Below, piece after piece: positions 1 to 7,754 of a stretch of DNA of 41,551 nt. Origin of the DNA: Rhodothermales bacterium (GTDB lineage Bacteria; Bacteroidota; Rhodothermia; Rhodothermales; Bin80); the NCBI GenBank assembly GCA_022821875.1, contig JAJECV010000087.1, positions 1 through 41,551 of the forward strand. The letters run 5' to 3'. Under the pieces are notes generated by a model that was not told the DNA's origin, ran no database searches, and saw nothing but the letters and a program-made list of their open reading frames with translations. The position numbers and the translations under genes are program-made. How positions within the stretch are numbered: position 1 is the stretch's first letter; each line of letters begins with the position of its first letter.

Positions 1-264
1 CTCTCTTAGCCATGGTGCGACCGCATCCTTGTGTACTTTATACCACTTGTAGAAATCAAACTGAGAGGTCTGAGATTGCCCGGTTTCCGCGTAATCGTCT
101 TTGGCTTTCGCCAGCGCCGCATTCCAGAGATACCGGTTGACCCCCGCCAGTTTATTCAGGAACCGGCAGGTCTTTTTGTCGCCTCGCAAACGAAAACGGA
201 TCGTCACATGCTGCCGTGTCCTTGAACCAGCGGGGGACTTTGTCTTACAATCTTTAACGGGCAT
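1..264 (-). CDS. tnpB: IS200/IS605-family TnpB (OrfB), N-terminal part, runs off the window
   Basis: The minus strand is open from an ATG at 264 to the window edge (88 codons) and the gene continues outside. The translation has the N-terminal pattern of OrfB/TnpB proteins: a basic start, RFRLRGDKKTCRFLNKLAG, then VNRYLWNAALAKAKDDYAE and a QFDFYKWYKVHKD stretch. This matches the usual family opening in which a basic strand is followed by a helix with a W/YNxAL motif. TnpB proteins are RNA-guided DNA nucleases of IS200/IS605 and related transposons. The RuvC residues would lie outside the window, so activity cannot be judged. The hairpin at 291-322, just upstream of the start, fits the left end of such an element. 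No tnpA transposase is seen next to it. Confidence 0.75.
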   Translation of the reverse strand, partial: MPVKDCKTKSPAGSRTRQHVTIRFRLRGDKKTCRFLNKLAGVNRYLWNAALAKAKDDYAETGQSQTSQFDFYKWYKVHKDAVAPWLRE

Positions 265-290
265 AGCATCAAGCGGATGATGTTGTGTAG

Positions 291-322
291 ACAATCGGGG
301 AGACACTATCCTTCCCGATTGT
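291..322. repeat. Subterminal hairpin, probable left end of the IS200/IS605-type element
   Basis: Arms 291-301 (acaatcgggga) and 312-322 (ttcccgattgt) pair over 11 positions with one G-T wobble, around a 10-nt loop. It lies 27 bases upstream of the tnpB start. IS200/IS605 elements carry imperfect subterminal hairpins at their ends that the Y1 transposase recognises. The position supports that role, but the exact element end and cleavage site were not identified. A plain regulatory hairpin is the alternative. Confidence 0.5.
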
Positions 323-366
323 ACCCGTTTTATCCACCTGAATGGGAAAGGTTCCCCTCATTGTTA

Positions 367-564
367 CTAATGGATATAATTCCCAATTAATTCATCCCAT
401 AAAGTTTGCTTCGGGGCCCATCCCTCTCTCACTTTCTCTCTGGCCCTGTCTGCAAGCTGAATGCGTTCAATCACTCGGTCTAACACCTTGACCTGCTTCT
501 GCAAATCGTCGTCAGAGATGGATGGAGACTGATCCGCAGCGTCTGTGAGCCTATTGTCATGCAT
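367..564 (-). CDS. Possible small hypothetical protein (65 aa)
   Basis: An ATG at 564 on the minus strand opens a 65-residue frame that is acidic and helix-prone in its middle (DDDLQKQVKVLDRVIERIQL) and basic later (ADRAREKVREGW). The composition looks protein-like rather than like a random frame, and the size and charge resemble small antitoxin-like or regulatory proteins. I recognise no family. There is no clear ribosome binding site upstream of the ATG. The frame stays open upstream to 666, but that extension is Cys-rich and implausible. Treat it as a weak candidate. Confidence 0.25.
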   Translation of the reverse strand: MHDNRLTDAADQSPSISDDDLQKQVKVLDRVIERIQLADRAREKVREGWAPKQTLWDELIGNYIH

Positions 565-824
565 AGTACAAGGTATTTCAGATGTGTATGGTCGCAGGGA
601 TACGATCTTGATTCCACAAGGGTTCCCTTGCACACAAACCTGTAGTCTGCACACCGCCGAAAACATCTAGATTGTACAGAAGCATCCATACACTGATGAC
701 ATTGACACGTATTGCCTACGCTGGCACAAAAACTGAAATTTGATTTCTCGTTTGCTGATAGAAGAAAATTCTTTTTTCCTGCCCGCGGCGGCATTAAGCC
801 TGCATCTGAGGGAATCATCAAAGG

Positions 825-953
825 ATGAAACAACAGAACTCTGCATCCTCAGGATCGGGAATCAGAATAGATCCTGCACACATGAGACGAATTTTATCCA
901 AATTGCAACATCTTGAACTGAAAATTTGTACACCCCGCCCGTACCATGTATAA
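825..953 (+). CDS. Possible 42-aa leader or partner ORF before the ImmA/IrrE gene
   Basis: The frame begins at ATG 825, preceded by a short purine-rich stretch (aaagg), and ends at TAA 951-953, two bases before the next candidate ATG at 956. The middle (RRILSKLQHLELKI) could form an amphipathic helix. ImmA/IrrE metallopeptidases are normally encoded next to a regulator, usually an XRE-type helix-turn-helix protein, and no such gene is present here. This ORF is the only upstream candidate but is far too short for an XRE domain. It may be spurious. Confidence 0.25.
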   Translation: MKQQNSASSGSGIRIDPAHMRRILSKLQHLELKICTPRPYHV

Positions 954-954
954 T
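926..954 (+). promoter_or_regulatory. Weak sigma70-like promoter before the ImmA gene
   Basis: TTGTAC (926-931) is separated by 17 bases from a perfect TATAAT (949-954). The -35 half matches the consensus at only three positions. If it is used, transcription would start near 961, which would favour the downstream ATG at 1010 as the true start of the peptidase gene. FCB-group housekeeping promoters often differ from this consensus, so this is tentative. Confidence 0.25.
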
Positions 955-955
955 A

Positions 956-1528
956 ATGACCACAGAGGGGAACATTGAGCATAGTCTGAAGGCGCCGCCT
1001 GACCTGAAAATGGCGAAGCGTAAAGCCGACCAGCTGACTTGGCTTTACTCAGCTCCCCCCATTCCAGTCATGGAAATTGCTGAGATGGAAGGGATCCATG
1101 TCGTATTCGCCACTTTTGGAGACTACAATGATAAGATAGCCGGGTATTGTGATTTCAAAAACAGCAAGTTGTATGTGAATGCCGAGGATCGCCCAAGACG
1201 GCAGCTTTTTACGATTGCCCACGAGTTAGGCCACTGGATCATGCATCAGAATATTTTTTCTGACAATCCAGACAAGTATCCGGTGCTGTTGCGGTTCAGC
1301 AAACCATCTTCCAGCCCTCGAGAAAGGGAAGCAGATACGTTCGCCGCCCATCTTCTGATCCCTGATCGGCTTTTGAAACCCTTGACTCCACCAATAGAGG
1401 GGACAGTAGCACTGTTGGCTGATATTTTCCTCGTATCAGTGACCATGATGGAGATTAGACTTCGGGGGGGATACGATTACAGATCAACCTTCTTGGGACG
1501 AAGAAATTTCCGACACCTTTGCCAGTGA
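956..1528 (+). CDS. ImmA/IrrE family metallo-endopeptidase
   Basis: This is a 190-residue protein with a zinc-peptidase motif (FTIAHELGHWIMH) near residue 90 and the downstream EREADTFAAHLLIP segment that supplies the third metal ligand, both typical of the ImmA/IrrE (COG2856) family. These cytosolic proteases usually cleave a partner repressor, as in ICEBs1 immunity control or Deinococcus DdrO regulation. No XRE-type partner is visible nearby. The start is uncertain: ATG 956, or ATG 1010 giving MAKRKADQLTWLY, which fits the family length better. A run of seven G at 1464-1470 lies just before an unusual C-terminus (GGYDYRSTFLGRRNF). A one-base contraction there would read on in the frame of the next gene. 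Confidence 0.8.
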   Translation: MTTEGNIEHSLKAPPDLKMAKRKADQLTWLYSAPPIPVMEIAEMEGIHVVFATFGDYNDKIAGYCDFKNSKLYVNAEDRPRRQLFTIAHELGHWIMHQNIFSDNPDKYPVLLRFSKPSSSPREREADTFAAHLLIPDRLLKPLTPPIEGTVALLADIFLVSVTMMEIRLRGGYDYRSTFLGRRNFRHLCQ

Positions 1529-1658
1529 GACCGGGAAGTCCGGAGCACCGCATCCTGCCGGAAGACGGAACTATCCTGATCAGTTGCCCTGTATACAGTC
1601 AGGTATCGGATCAACAGCATTAGATCCGAGCCGACTGGAATCTCACACAAATCCGTTC

Positions 1659-2915
1659 ATGGAGAACAAACCATCTACAACCCTGCTGACGCAAACCGAC
1701 ACAGCCCGGATTCTTGAAAAAGGGTTGCGGGGCAGATTTGCATACAGTGACCGGGTTCTGGTGATTATCCCGGACGCAACACGCACAGTGCAGCTTCCCA
1801 TCCTCTTCCGCCTGATCTGTGATCTGCTGTTGGAGAGGGTGGCTGCTCTGGACTTTCTGATTGCCCTGGGAACCCATCCGCCGATGAGTGAGGAAGCACG
1901 CCTGTCACATGTCGGAATCTCACACGCCGAAAAAAACAGCCGCTACGCAGGCATTCACATCTTTAATCATGCATGGAGTGATCCGTCCGAACTGGTCACA
2001 CTGACAACCATCTCGGACAAAGAGGTGTCTGCGATTACAGATGGGCGCATTAAACGCCCCCTTCCGGTGACGATCAACCGAAAAGTGCTTGACTATGATG
2101 CCGCTCTGGTATGCGGCCCGGTTTTTCCACATGAGGTAGCCGGGTTTTCAGGAGGCAATAAATACTTCTTTCCTGGAATCAGCGGACCGGAAGTGATTGA
2201 CTTTACCCACTGGGCAGGTGCCCTTATGTCGAGCCGTGCAATTATCGGTACCTGCGACACGCCGATTCGTCGATTGATTAACCGGGCAGCCAGCGAAATC
2301 CCCTGTGCCCGCGTCCTCATGAATCTGGTTGTACAGGGGGATGGGTTAGCAGGCATCTACATCGGAGACGATCAAGATGAATCCTGGCGGAATGCCGCCC
2401 GGCATTCCGCGCAGCTGCACATTACCTGGATGCATCAACCCGTCCATCAGGCTTTTGCGGTCATCCCATCCATGTACGACGATCTGTGGACCGGGGCAAA
2501 AGGGATGTACAAACTGGAACCCGTCATTGCAGATGGTGGCGAAATCATCCTTTATGCCCCGCATATTTCGGAACTCTCCTACACGCACGGCACCCTTCTG
2601 GATGCAATCGGCTTTCACGGTACAGACTACTTCCGGGCAAACTGGGACAAGTACCGCCACTATCCATGGACCGTCCTTGCACACGCCGCACATGTCCGCG
2701 GCCAAACCACCCACAAAGATGGGATGGAAATCCCCCGTATCCGTCTTGCGCTGGCCAGCCGGATCCCCAAAGAACGATGTGACAAAGTGGGGCTTGGATA
2801 CCTTGATCCGGACTCTATCGATCTTTCCTGGTGGAAAGAGCGAAAAGATCCCGATTATCTATATGTCCCCAAAGCCGGAGAACACCTTTACCGGCTTGAT
2901 GCGGAAAGGATGTAA
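1659..2915 (+). CDS. LarA-family (DUF2088) nickel-pincer racemase/epimerase
   Basis: This 418-residue protein opens with RVLVIIPDATRTVQLPILFR, the N-terminal LarA signature. It carries the central PHEVAGFSGGNKYFFPG block, whose lysine (about residue 168) matches the lysine that anchors the NPN nickel cofactor in LarA. LarA-type enzymes racemise or epimerise 2-hydroxy acids. Characterised homologues act not only on lactate but also on malate, phenyllactate and aldonates such as D-gluconate. The neighbouring lactonase and GarR-like dehydrogenase make an aldonate or similar sugar acid more likely here than lactate, which is inference. The cofactor genes larB, larC and larE are not in this window. 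ATG 1659 was chosen because the TTG-initiated extension to 1584 is not family-like. Confidence 0.82.
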   Translation: MENKPSTTLLTQTDTARILEKGLRGRFAYSDRVLVIIPDATRTVQLPILFRLICDLLLERVAALDFLIALGTHPPMSEEARLSHVGISHAEKNSRYAGIHIFNHAWSDPSELVTLTTISDKEVSAITDGRIKRPLPVTINRKVLDYDAALVCGPVFPHEVAGFSGGNKYFFPGISGPEVIDFTHWAGALMSSRAIIGTCDTPIRRLINRAASEIPCARVLMNLVVQGDGLAGIYIGDDQDESWRNAARHSAQLHITWMHQPVHQAFAVIPSMYDDLWTGAKGMYKLEPVIADGGEIILYAPHISELSYTHGTLLDAIGFHGTDYFRANWDKYRHYPWTVLAHAAHVRGQTTHKDGMEIPRIRLALASRIPKERCDKVGLGYLDPDSIDLSWWKERKDPDYLYVPKAGEHLYRLDAERM

Positions 2916-3098
2916 CTGCTTCTGCTTTCTCCATATGGATGGATCCATGAAACAGAAACGTCACCATCACAGCTCCTGAGATTTATTCTGATTCAATCCT
3001 ACTGAATGGAGTACAACCATAGGCAATTCAAAAATCCACTGTTCATCTACTCGTCAGTCCCCTTATAAAGAAGTCTGTTATTATATTCCCTGTTGATC

Positions 3099-3998
3099 AT
3101 GAAAGAAACTATCGGATTTATTGGTCTCGGCATTATGGGCGGAGGGATGGCCCGCAACCTGCTGAAAGCCGGTTTTGAGGTGCATGTCTGGAACCGGACC
3201 GCCTCCCGCATGGCCCCCATCGTGGATGCCGGGGCACAGGCAGCTGCAAATGCCGCAGCCGCGGCATCACACGCTGATCTGATCATCCTCTGCGTAAGCA
3301 AAACCGAGGATGTGGAAGAGGTGCTGTTCAAAGAAAATGGAGTCGTACAGGATGCAAAGCCTGGCTCCCTGATCATTGATACCAGTACGATCAGCCCGCA
3401 GGCAACCATCAGTATAGAAGCCCGGCTTCGAAAGGCGGGCCTGCGAATGCTGGATGCCCCCATCAGCGGCGGCAGTGAAGGGGCCGCCGATGGAACCCTG
3501 AGCATCATGGTGGGCGGAGACGAAACCGATGTCACCCGTGCAATGGGCGCTTTGGAGGCAATGGCCAGCCGGATTACACATGTGGGCGGTACCGGGGCGG
3601 GCCAGATGGTGAAGCTCGTGAACCAGATCCTGGTGGCAGGCAACATGATGGCAATCAGCGAAGCGCTTATCTTTGCTCAGAAAGGAGGCCTGGATCTGAG
3701 AAAAACGCTTGAGGCAGTCAAACACGGGGCAGCCGGCAGCTGGATGCTCAGTAACCGGGGAACACAGGCCATCGTAAGAAACTTTGAACCTGGATTCACG
3801 ATTGACCTGCAGCAGAAGGACTTGCGACTAGTTCTGGAGACAGCAGACGCACTGGGCATTCCCCTGCCAATGATCAGTCAGATTTTTCAACTCTATCGCA
3901 GCCTGCAGGAGCAGGGACTTGGAGGGGAAGGAAACCATGCACTCGTTATGGCACTTGAGAATCTGGCCGGGATACAAATTAACACAATAGGCGAATGA
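3099..3998 (+). CDS. NAD(P)-dependent 3-hydroxyisobutyrate / tartronate semialdehyde reductase-type dehydrogenase
   Basis: This 299-residue protein starts with a Rossmann fold (GFIGLGIMGGGMARNLL) and has WNRT after the second strand, which favours NADP. The beta-hydroxyacid dehydrogenase substrate signature DAPISGGSEGAADGTLSIM is present, followed by GQMVKLVNQ containing the catalytic lysine (about residue 172). The family includes GarR/GlxR (tartronate semialdehyde to glycerate), 3-hydroxyisobutyrate dehydrogenase and several sugar-acid dehydrogenases. The exact substrate cannot be told from sequence alone. Its stop overlaps the start of the lactonase gene (ATGA), so the two are translationally coupled and probably act in one sugar-acid pathway. 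ATG 3099 is preferred over the TTG two codons upstream. Confidence 0.85.
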   Translation: MKETIGFIGLGIMGGGMARNLLKAGFEVHVWNRTASRMAPIVDAGAQAAANAAAAASHADLIILCVSKTEDVEEVLFKENGVVQDAKPGSLIIDTSTISPQATISIEARLRKAGLRMLDAPISGGSEGAADGTLSIMVGGDETDVTRAMGALEAMASRITHVGGTGAGQMVKLVNQILVAGNMMAISEALIFAQKGGLDLRKTLEAVKHGAAGSWMLSNRGTQAIVRNFEPGFTIDLQQKDLRLVLETADALGIPLPMISQIFQLYRSLQEQGLGGEGNHALVMALENLAGIQINTIGE

Positions 3999-5050
3999 CA
4001 ACCGTATTTGTGGGTACCTACACGCAGCGCCTCGGCCATGTCAATGGACGCGGGACAGGGGTTTATGTGTACTCTTTTCATGAAGGCTCCCTTCGGCAGG
4101 AGAGTGCCTTTCGGGGACTTCCGAGTCCATCCTATCTGGCAGTGGATGCCGCCCGCCGGCGGCTGTACGCAACCAGTGAAACAACAGAATTTGACGGCTC
4201 CCCGCAAGGGGCCCTGCAGGCATGGGGATGGGATGCCAGTCCAAAAACACTGGAGCCGCTCGGCCAGATCGGTACAAAGGGAGGCGCTCCATGCTATGTC
4301 AGCATCAACAAAGACCACCTCCTGACTGCGAACTATGTGGGTGGATCCATCACCTCCGTAAAGCTGACCGGTCACGGCGGGATTGAACAGATTGCCGGAC
4401 ATGTGCAGCACACAGGATCCGGCCCGAACCCGGCACGCCAGAAAGCCCCCCATCCGCATGCCATTGTGCCGGATCCAACCGGCAGTTACTGCCTCGTCCC
4501 GGATCTGGGAACCGACCATGTCTATGTGTATCGAACCGATCACGGGAATCTGGAAATTTTTGGCGAACCCGTAAATATTCATCCCGGAGCAGGCCCGAGA
4601 CATCTAGTCTTCCATCCCTCCGGAAAGTTCGTCTACCTGCTCAATGAACTGGATTCGTCGATCACAACGCTTTTCTGGGAGGATGGCCGTTTAGATGCAG
4701 TGAGCACCATGGATGCACTGCCCGAAGAATATGCCGGAGTGCGATCCGGTGCAGATATCCATGTCCATCCAACCGGACGATTCCTGTATGCGTCCCTGCG
4801 CGGCCCAGGCAATATCGTTTGCGCTGAGATTGCAGAGGATGGATATTTATCCAACCCGGCGTGGTTCCCGACGCACGGAACCACCCCGCGTAATTTTGCG
4901 CTGGATCCCGCGGGGAAGTATCTGATCGTTGGAAATCAGGACTCGGATACGCTCATGGTTTTTCATATTGATCAGGAGACCGGACATCTTGTCGGCCCCC
5001 GTCAGGTTGTGCATGTGCCCAGCCCCGCCTGTATCAAAATCATGCCGTGA
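3995..5050 (+). CDS. Lactonase, 7-bladed beta-propeller family (6-phosphogluconolactonase type)
   Basis: This 351-residue protein matches the YbhE-type lactonase family over its whole length: the opening VFVGTYTQR, the repeated blade pattern (SYLAVDAARRRLYATSE), the family block PHPHAIVPDPTGSYCLVPDLG, and later HLVFHPSGKFVYLLNELDS and ADIHVHPTGRFLYAS. Family members hydrolyse 6-phosphogluconolactone or related aldonolactones and are cytosolic; no signal peptide is seen. The start overlaps the dehydrogenase stop by four bases. With the LarA-type epimerase and GarR-like reductase upstream it suggests lactone opening followed by aldonate rearrangement. The true lactone, phosphorylated or not, is unknown. 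Confidence 0.88.
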   Translation: MTTVFVGTYTQRLGHVNGRGTGVYVYSFHEGSLRQESAFRGLPSPSYLAVDAARRRLYATSETTEFDGSPQGALQAWGWDASPKTLEPLGQIGTKGGAPCYVSINKDHLLTANYVGGSITSVKLTGHGGIEQIAGHVQHTGSGPNPARQKAPHPHAIVPDPTGSYCLVPDLGTDHVYVYRTDHGNLEIFGEPVNIHPGAGPRHLVFHPSGKFVYLLNELDSSITTLFWEDGRLDAVSTMDALPEEYAGVRSGADIHVHPTGRFLYASLRGPGNIVCAEIAEDGYLSNPAWFPTHGTTPRNFALDPAGKYLIVGNQDSDTLMVFHIDQETGHLVGPRQVVHVPSPACIKIMP

Positions 5051-5218
5051 CCGAAAAGCACATGTCTGATTTATTTGCTCCCTATTTTGTACTTTCCCTT
5101 TTGTCGCTCAATTTTTGCCATCGTGTGAGATGAATACTGTAAATCTACCCGTCACGATTTCCCGGTCTCAACGGTGGCCCCAATCTGTGCAGTTCATGCA
5201 CCCGGACGTTCATCAAAA

Positions 5219-6352
5219 ATGACCAATATCGGTGTTGCCGTTGCGGGCACAGGATTTATTGGCCCGGTTCACGTAGAGGCCCTGCGGCGCCTTGGGATGC
5301 CCGTACGCGGGATTCTGGGGCGGAATCTGCAGCAGTCCGAGGAAGCCAGCGAAGCACTTGGGCTGCCTCACGGCTACGCCAGTTATGATGAGGTTCTTGC
5401 CGATCCAGCCGTTCAGTCCGTACATCTGGCAGTCCCCAATGTGCTGCATTACGAATTTGCACGCCGTGCACTCCTTGCCGGGAAGCATGTGATGTGCGAA
5501 AAACCGCTGGCCATGAATGCCGCCGAAGGCCGGGAACTGGTTGATCTGGCCAGAGAGAAAAACCTGCATGCCGGAGTGTGCTACAATATCCGCTTCTACC
5601 CGCTAAACCTGGAGGCCCGCGAACGCATCCGGAGCATGGGCAAAGTTCACAGCATTGTGGGGCGCTATGTGCAGGACTGGCTGCTCTATGATACAGACTT
5701 TAACTGGCGTGTACTGAGTTCCGAGGGCGGCGCACTGCGTGCCGTCTCCGATATCGGCACCCACTGGATGGACCTGATCCATTCGATTACCGGTCTGGAA
5801 CCCGAATCCGTATTCGCAGACTTGAATGTCGTTCATCCAGTACGAAAAAAACCGAAAGGAGGAGCCGCCACCTACACCAGTGCGGAAGGGCAGGAATTCG
5901 AGGAGGTCTCCGTCAATACGGAGGACTGCGGCTGTGTAATCCTGCGCATGAAAGGCGGTGCACAGGCGGTACTCTGGGTCTCACAGGTGACCGCAGGACG
6001 CAAAAATTACTGCACGTACGAGATTTCGGCGGAGACCGGTTCGCTCTCCTGGTGCAGTGAGCGCCCAAACGAATTATTCATCGGACACCGCTCCAAATCC
6101 AATGAGCTGCTCACACGTGACCCGGCCCTGATGGATCCGGCAGCCGGCAGATTCAGTAATTATCCCGGCGGTCACAATGAAGGCTTCCCGGATGCCTTCA
6201 AACAGTGCTTCCGCGCTTTTTATGAAGACATTGCCTCCAACGCGGACCCGCGGTCCGTGCGTTATCCCACCTTCGCGGACGGCTTCCAGGAGATGCTTCT
6301 CTGTGATGCAATCCTGGAGAGTCATACGAAGCAGAAGTGGGTCCACATCTGA
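5219..6352 (+). CDS. Gfo/Idh/MocA family oxidoreductase
   Basis: This 377-residue cytosolic protein has an N-terminal Rossmann fold (IGVAVAGTGFIGPVHVEALR) and the signature CEKPLAMN carrying the conserved EKP lysine. Its C-terminal alpha/beta domain contains GGGALRAVSDIGTHW-like features (GALRAVSDIGTHWMDLIH). Members oxidise, reduce or epimerise sugars and inositols with NAD(P), and several create 3-keto sugars. The DUF1080 (3-keto-glycoside-cleaving) protein downstream makes 3-keto chemistry a reasonable hypothesis, but there is no Tat signal, so this copy acts inside the cell. ATG 5219 is chosen because the sequence upstream of it is not family-like. The gene stands 168 bases after the lactonase gene. 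Confidence 0.88.
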   Translation: MTNIGVAVAGTGFIGPVHVEALRRLGMPVRGILGRNLQQSEEASEALGLPHGYASYDEVLADPAVQSVHLAVPNVLHYEFARRALLAGKHVMCEKPLAMNAAEGRELVDLAREKNLHAGVCYNIRFYPLNLEARERIRSMGKVHSIVGRYVQDWLLYDTDFNWRVLSSEGGALRAVSDIGTHWMDLIHSITGLEPESVFADLNVVHPVRKKPKGGAATYTSAEGQEFEEVSVNTEDCGCVILRMKGGAQAVLWVSQVTAGRKNYCTYEISAETGSLSWCSERPNELFIGHRSKSNELLTRDPALMDPAAGRFSNYPGGHNEGFPDAFKQCFRAFYEDIASNADPRSVRYPTFADGFQEMLLCDAILESHTKQKWVHI

Positions 6353-6602
6353 GCCTCTTGCAAAACCTCCAGACTGGCTGAAACTCAAAAAGATGGCTTT
6401 ACCACCTTACCACCTGCATCTGAGACTGAATCCCCGCAGCCGCAATCTGATCTCACTTTCATCCCAGTAGATGTATCGGGTGCTTCATGTTGCAGTTATC
6501 CATGAAAAACTGTACCTTTGCTATGGAGGGAACCTTTTTTGTTTAGTCGGGTACTCTTAGCATCCAAGCATACAAAACTTTAACTTGCACTGAAATAAAT
6601 CT

Positions 6603-7022
6603 ATGTACATTAGCTTATCTCTTGCTGAATTCAGCATCGCCCTGGGAACCGCAACTGTAATCGCCATTGGAGTTATATTGACCGTCACCAAAATGCTCAT
6701 TGGGCAGGTTTTGCGCAGCATCAAAGAGAGCGAGGCACGACAGGAAAAATCCCGGAAAGAGAGCGAAGCACGACAGGAAAAAGCCCGGGAAGAAAGCGAA
6801 GCACGACACTCTGCGGATATCCAAGAGATTAAATCTGTAATGAAGCAAATGAACGGCCGAATTGATGATCTTGCCCATGCAATGTATGACATAAACGGAC
6901 AATTACAGAGAATCGTGGGGTATCTTGGACTGGAAGGGATCATTGTTGAAAAAAAGCCCCGCACTCGTAGACAGCCTGAAATGCCCCGGAGTCCTGCCCC
7001 GCCCCTGTCCGCTCCACAATAA
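6603..7022 (+). CDS. Small membrane-anchored coiled-coil protein with 11-residue repeats
   Basis: This 139-residue protein has one N-terminal hydrophobic segment (about residues 8-34). It is followed by a highly charged helix made of an 11-residue unit: KESEARQEKSR (41-51), KESEARQEKAR (52-62) and a partial third copy EESEARH (63-69). A further helix (DIQEIKSVMKQMNGRIDDLAHAM) and a Pro-rich basic tail (RSPAPPLSAPQ) follow. Eleven-residue periodicity fits a right-handed or unwound coiled coil, so the protein is probably an oligomer tethered to the inner membrane. I recognise no named family. It stands alone between metabolic genes, with about 250 bases of non-coding DNA on each side. Function unknown. 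Confidence 0.65.
   Translation: MYISLSLAEFSIALGTATVIAIGVILTVTKMLIGQVLRSIKESEARQEKSRKESEARQEKAREESEARHSADIQEIKSVMKQMNGRIDDLAHAMYDINGQLQRIVGYLGLEGIIVEKKPRTRRQPEMPRSPAPPLSAPQ
6723..6821 (+). repeat. 33-bp tandem coding repeat, about 3 units
   Basis: Two nearly identical 33-bp units (6723-6755, 6756-6788) and a decayed third (6789-6821) encode the 11-residue coiled-coil repeat of the small membrane protein. The unit core is gcgaagcacgacaggaaaa. The near identity at DNA level suggests recent tandem duplication and possible copy-number variation between strains. Confidence 0.75.
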
Positions 7023-7310
7023 AGATCATTCAGATAGATAGCGGCGGAAGTTCACGAACATTTCGATTGGCGACTTGCTGGTAATCACGACATGCTTAAT
7101 GAGAACAGACAAGAAACGATTACCCTCAGAAAAGGCGAACCACGATAAGGAGGCCTGTCCTGTAAATGGAGGTTACTGCAAAACCAATAATCCAGCCTAA
7201 AAAGCGTTTCCAAATGCACTCAAGTGAACAAAAACCTCCAAGACTGAGAGTTTGGCAAGATGTCCCTCTGAATTAATTTTTGCAATACACACAAAAAAAC
7301 CCCTGAATAC

Positions 7311-7754
7311 ATGAAAATGGCATTCTTCCTGCTCACACTCGGACTCGGCGTGGTGCTGGCAGTCCATCTGGCCATGAACGGGCGCGTCGGTGCATCCGTT
7401 CAGAATCCGCAAATGGCCAACGCTCTCTTTTGGTGCATCGGTGCGGTGACCGCCATCATGGTAGGCTTTACGGCATGGGAAACAGAATTTTTCGGCCGCC
7501 TGCAGGATGTGAACCCGTTACTGTTCACCGCCGGTATCATGGGGGCACTCCTCGTCTTTGCGATTGCTGCCATCATTCCAAAAGTCGGTGCAGGGGGGCT
7601 GTTCATGTCCCTCCTCGCCGGACAGGTGATTACCGCAATGATACTGTCCCATTATGGCTGGCTTGGCTCACCTGAACAGCCGATTACCCTGATCAAAAGC
7701 CTTGGCGTGGTGCTCCTGCTTGGCGGTGCGGCCATTGTGACCTTTGCGGACTGA
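7311..7754 (+). CDS. DMT-superfamily transporter, DUF606/YdcZ type
   Basis: This 147-residue membrane protein has about five hydrophobic helices. It begins FFLLTLGLGVVLAVHLAMNG, followed by a helix ending in TAWETEF and then LLFTAGIMGALLVFAIAAIIPKVG broken into two segments. The pattern VHLAMNGRVG and the position of PKVGAGGLF match the DUF606 (YdcZ) half-size drug/metabolite transporters, which usually work as dimers. The stop overlaps the start of the aldo/keto reductase gene (TGATG), so the two are coupled. Import or export of a small metabolite of this cluster is plausible, but the substrate is unknown. Confidence 0.82.
   Translation: MKMAFFLLTLGLGVVLAVHLAMNGRVGASVQNPQMANALFWCIGAVTAIMVGFTAWETEFFGRLQDVNPLLFTAGIMGALLVFAIAAIIPKVGAGGLFMSLLAGQVITAMILSHYGWLGSPEQPITLIKSLGVVLLLGGAAIVTFAD

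Larger units (their letters stand above)
265..824. other. Mostly non-coding stretch between tnpB and the ImmA region
   Basis: Apart from the hairpin at 291-322 and the weak minus-strand ORF at 367-564, I see no convincing gene, RNA or repeat here. The right boundary of the insertion sequence must fall in or near this stretch, but no target duplication was identified. Confidence 0.5.

Noticed and set aside
1584..1658. Upstream TTG start for the LarA-family gene
   Set aside because: The 25 added residues are not family-like, and the ATG at 1659 gives the usual LarA N-terminus.
6723..6821. Short tandem repeats as a possible CRISPR array
   Set aside because: The units are contiguous without spacers and encode an in-frame 11-residue coiled-coil repeat. 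No cas genes are present.
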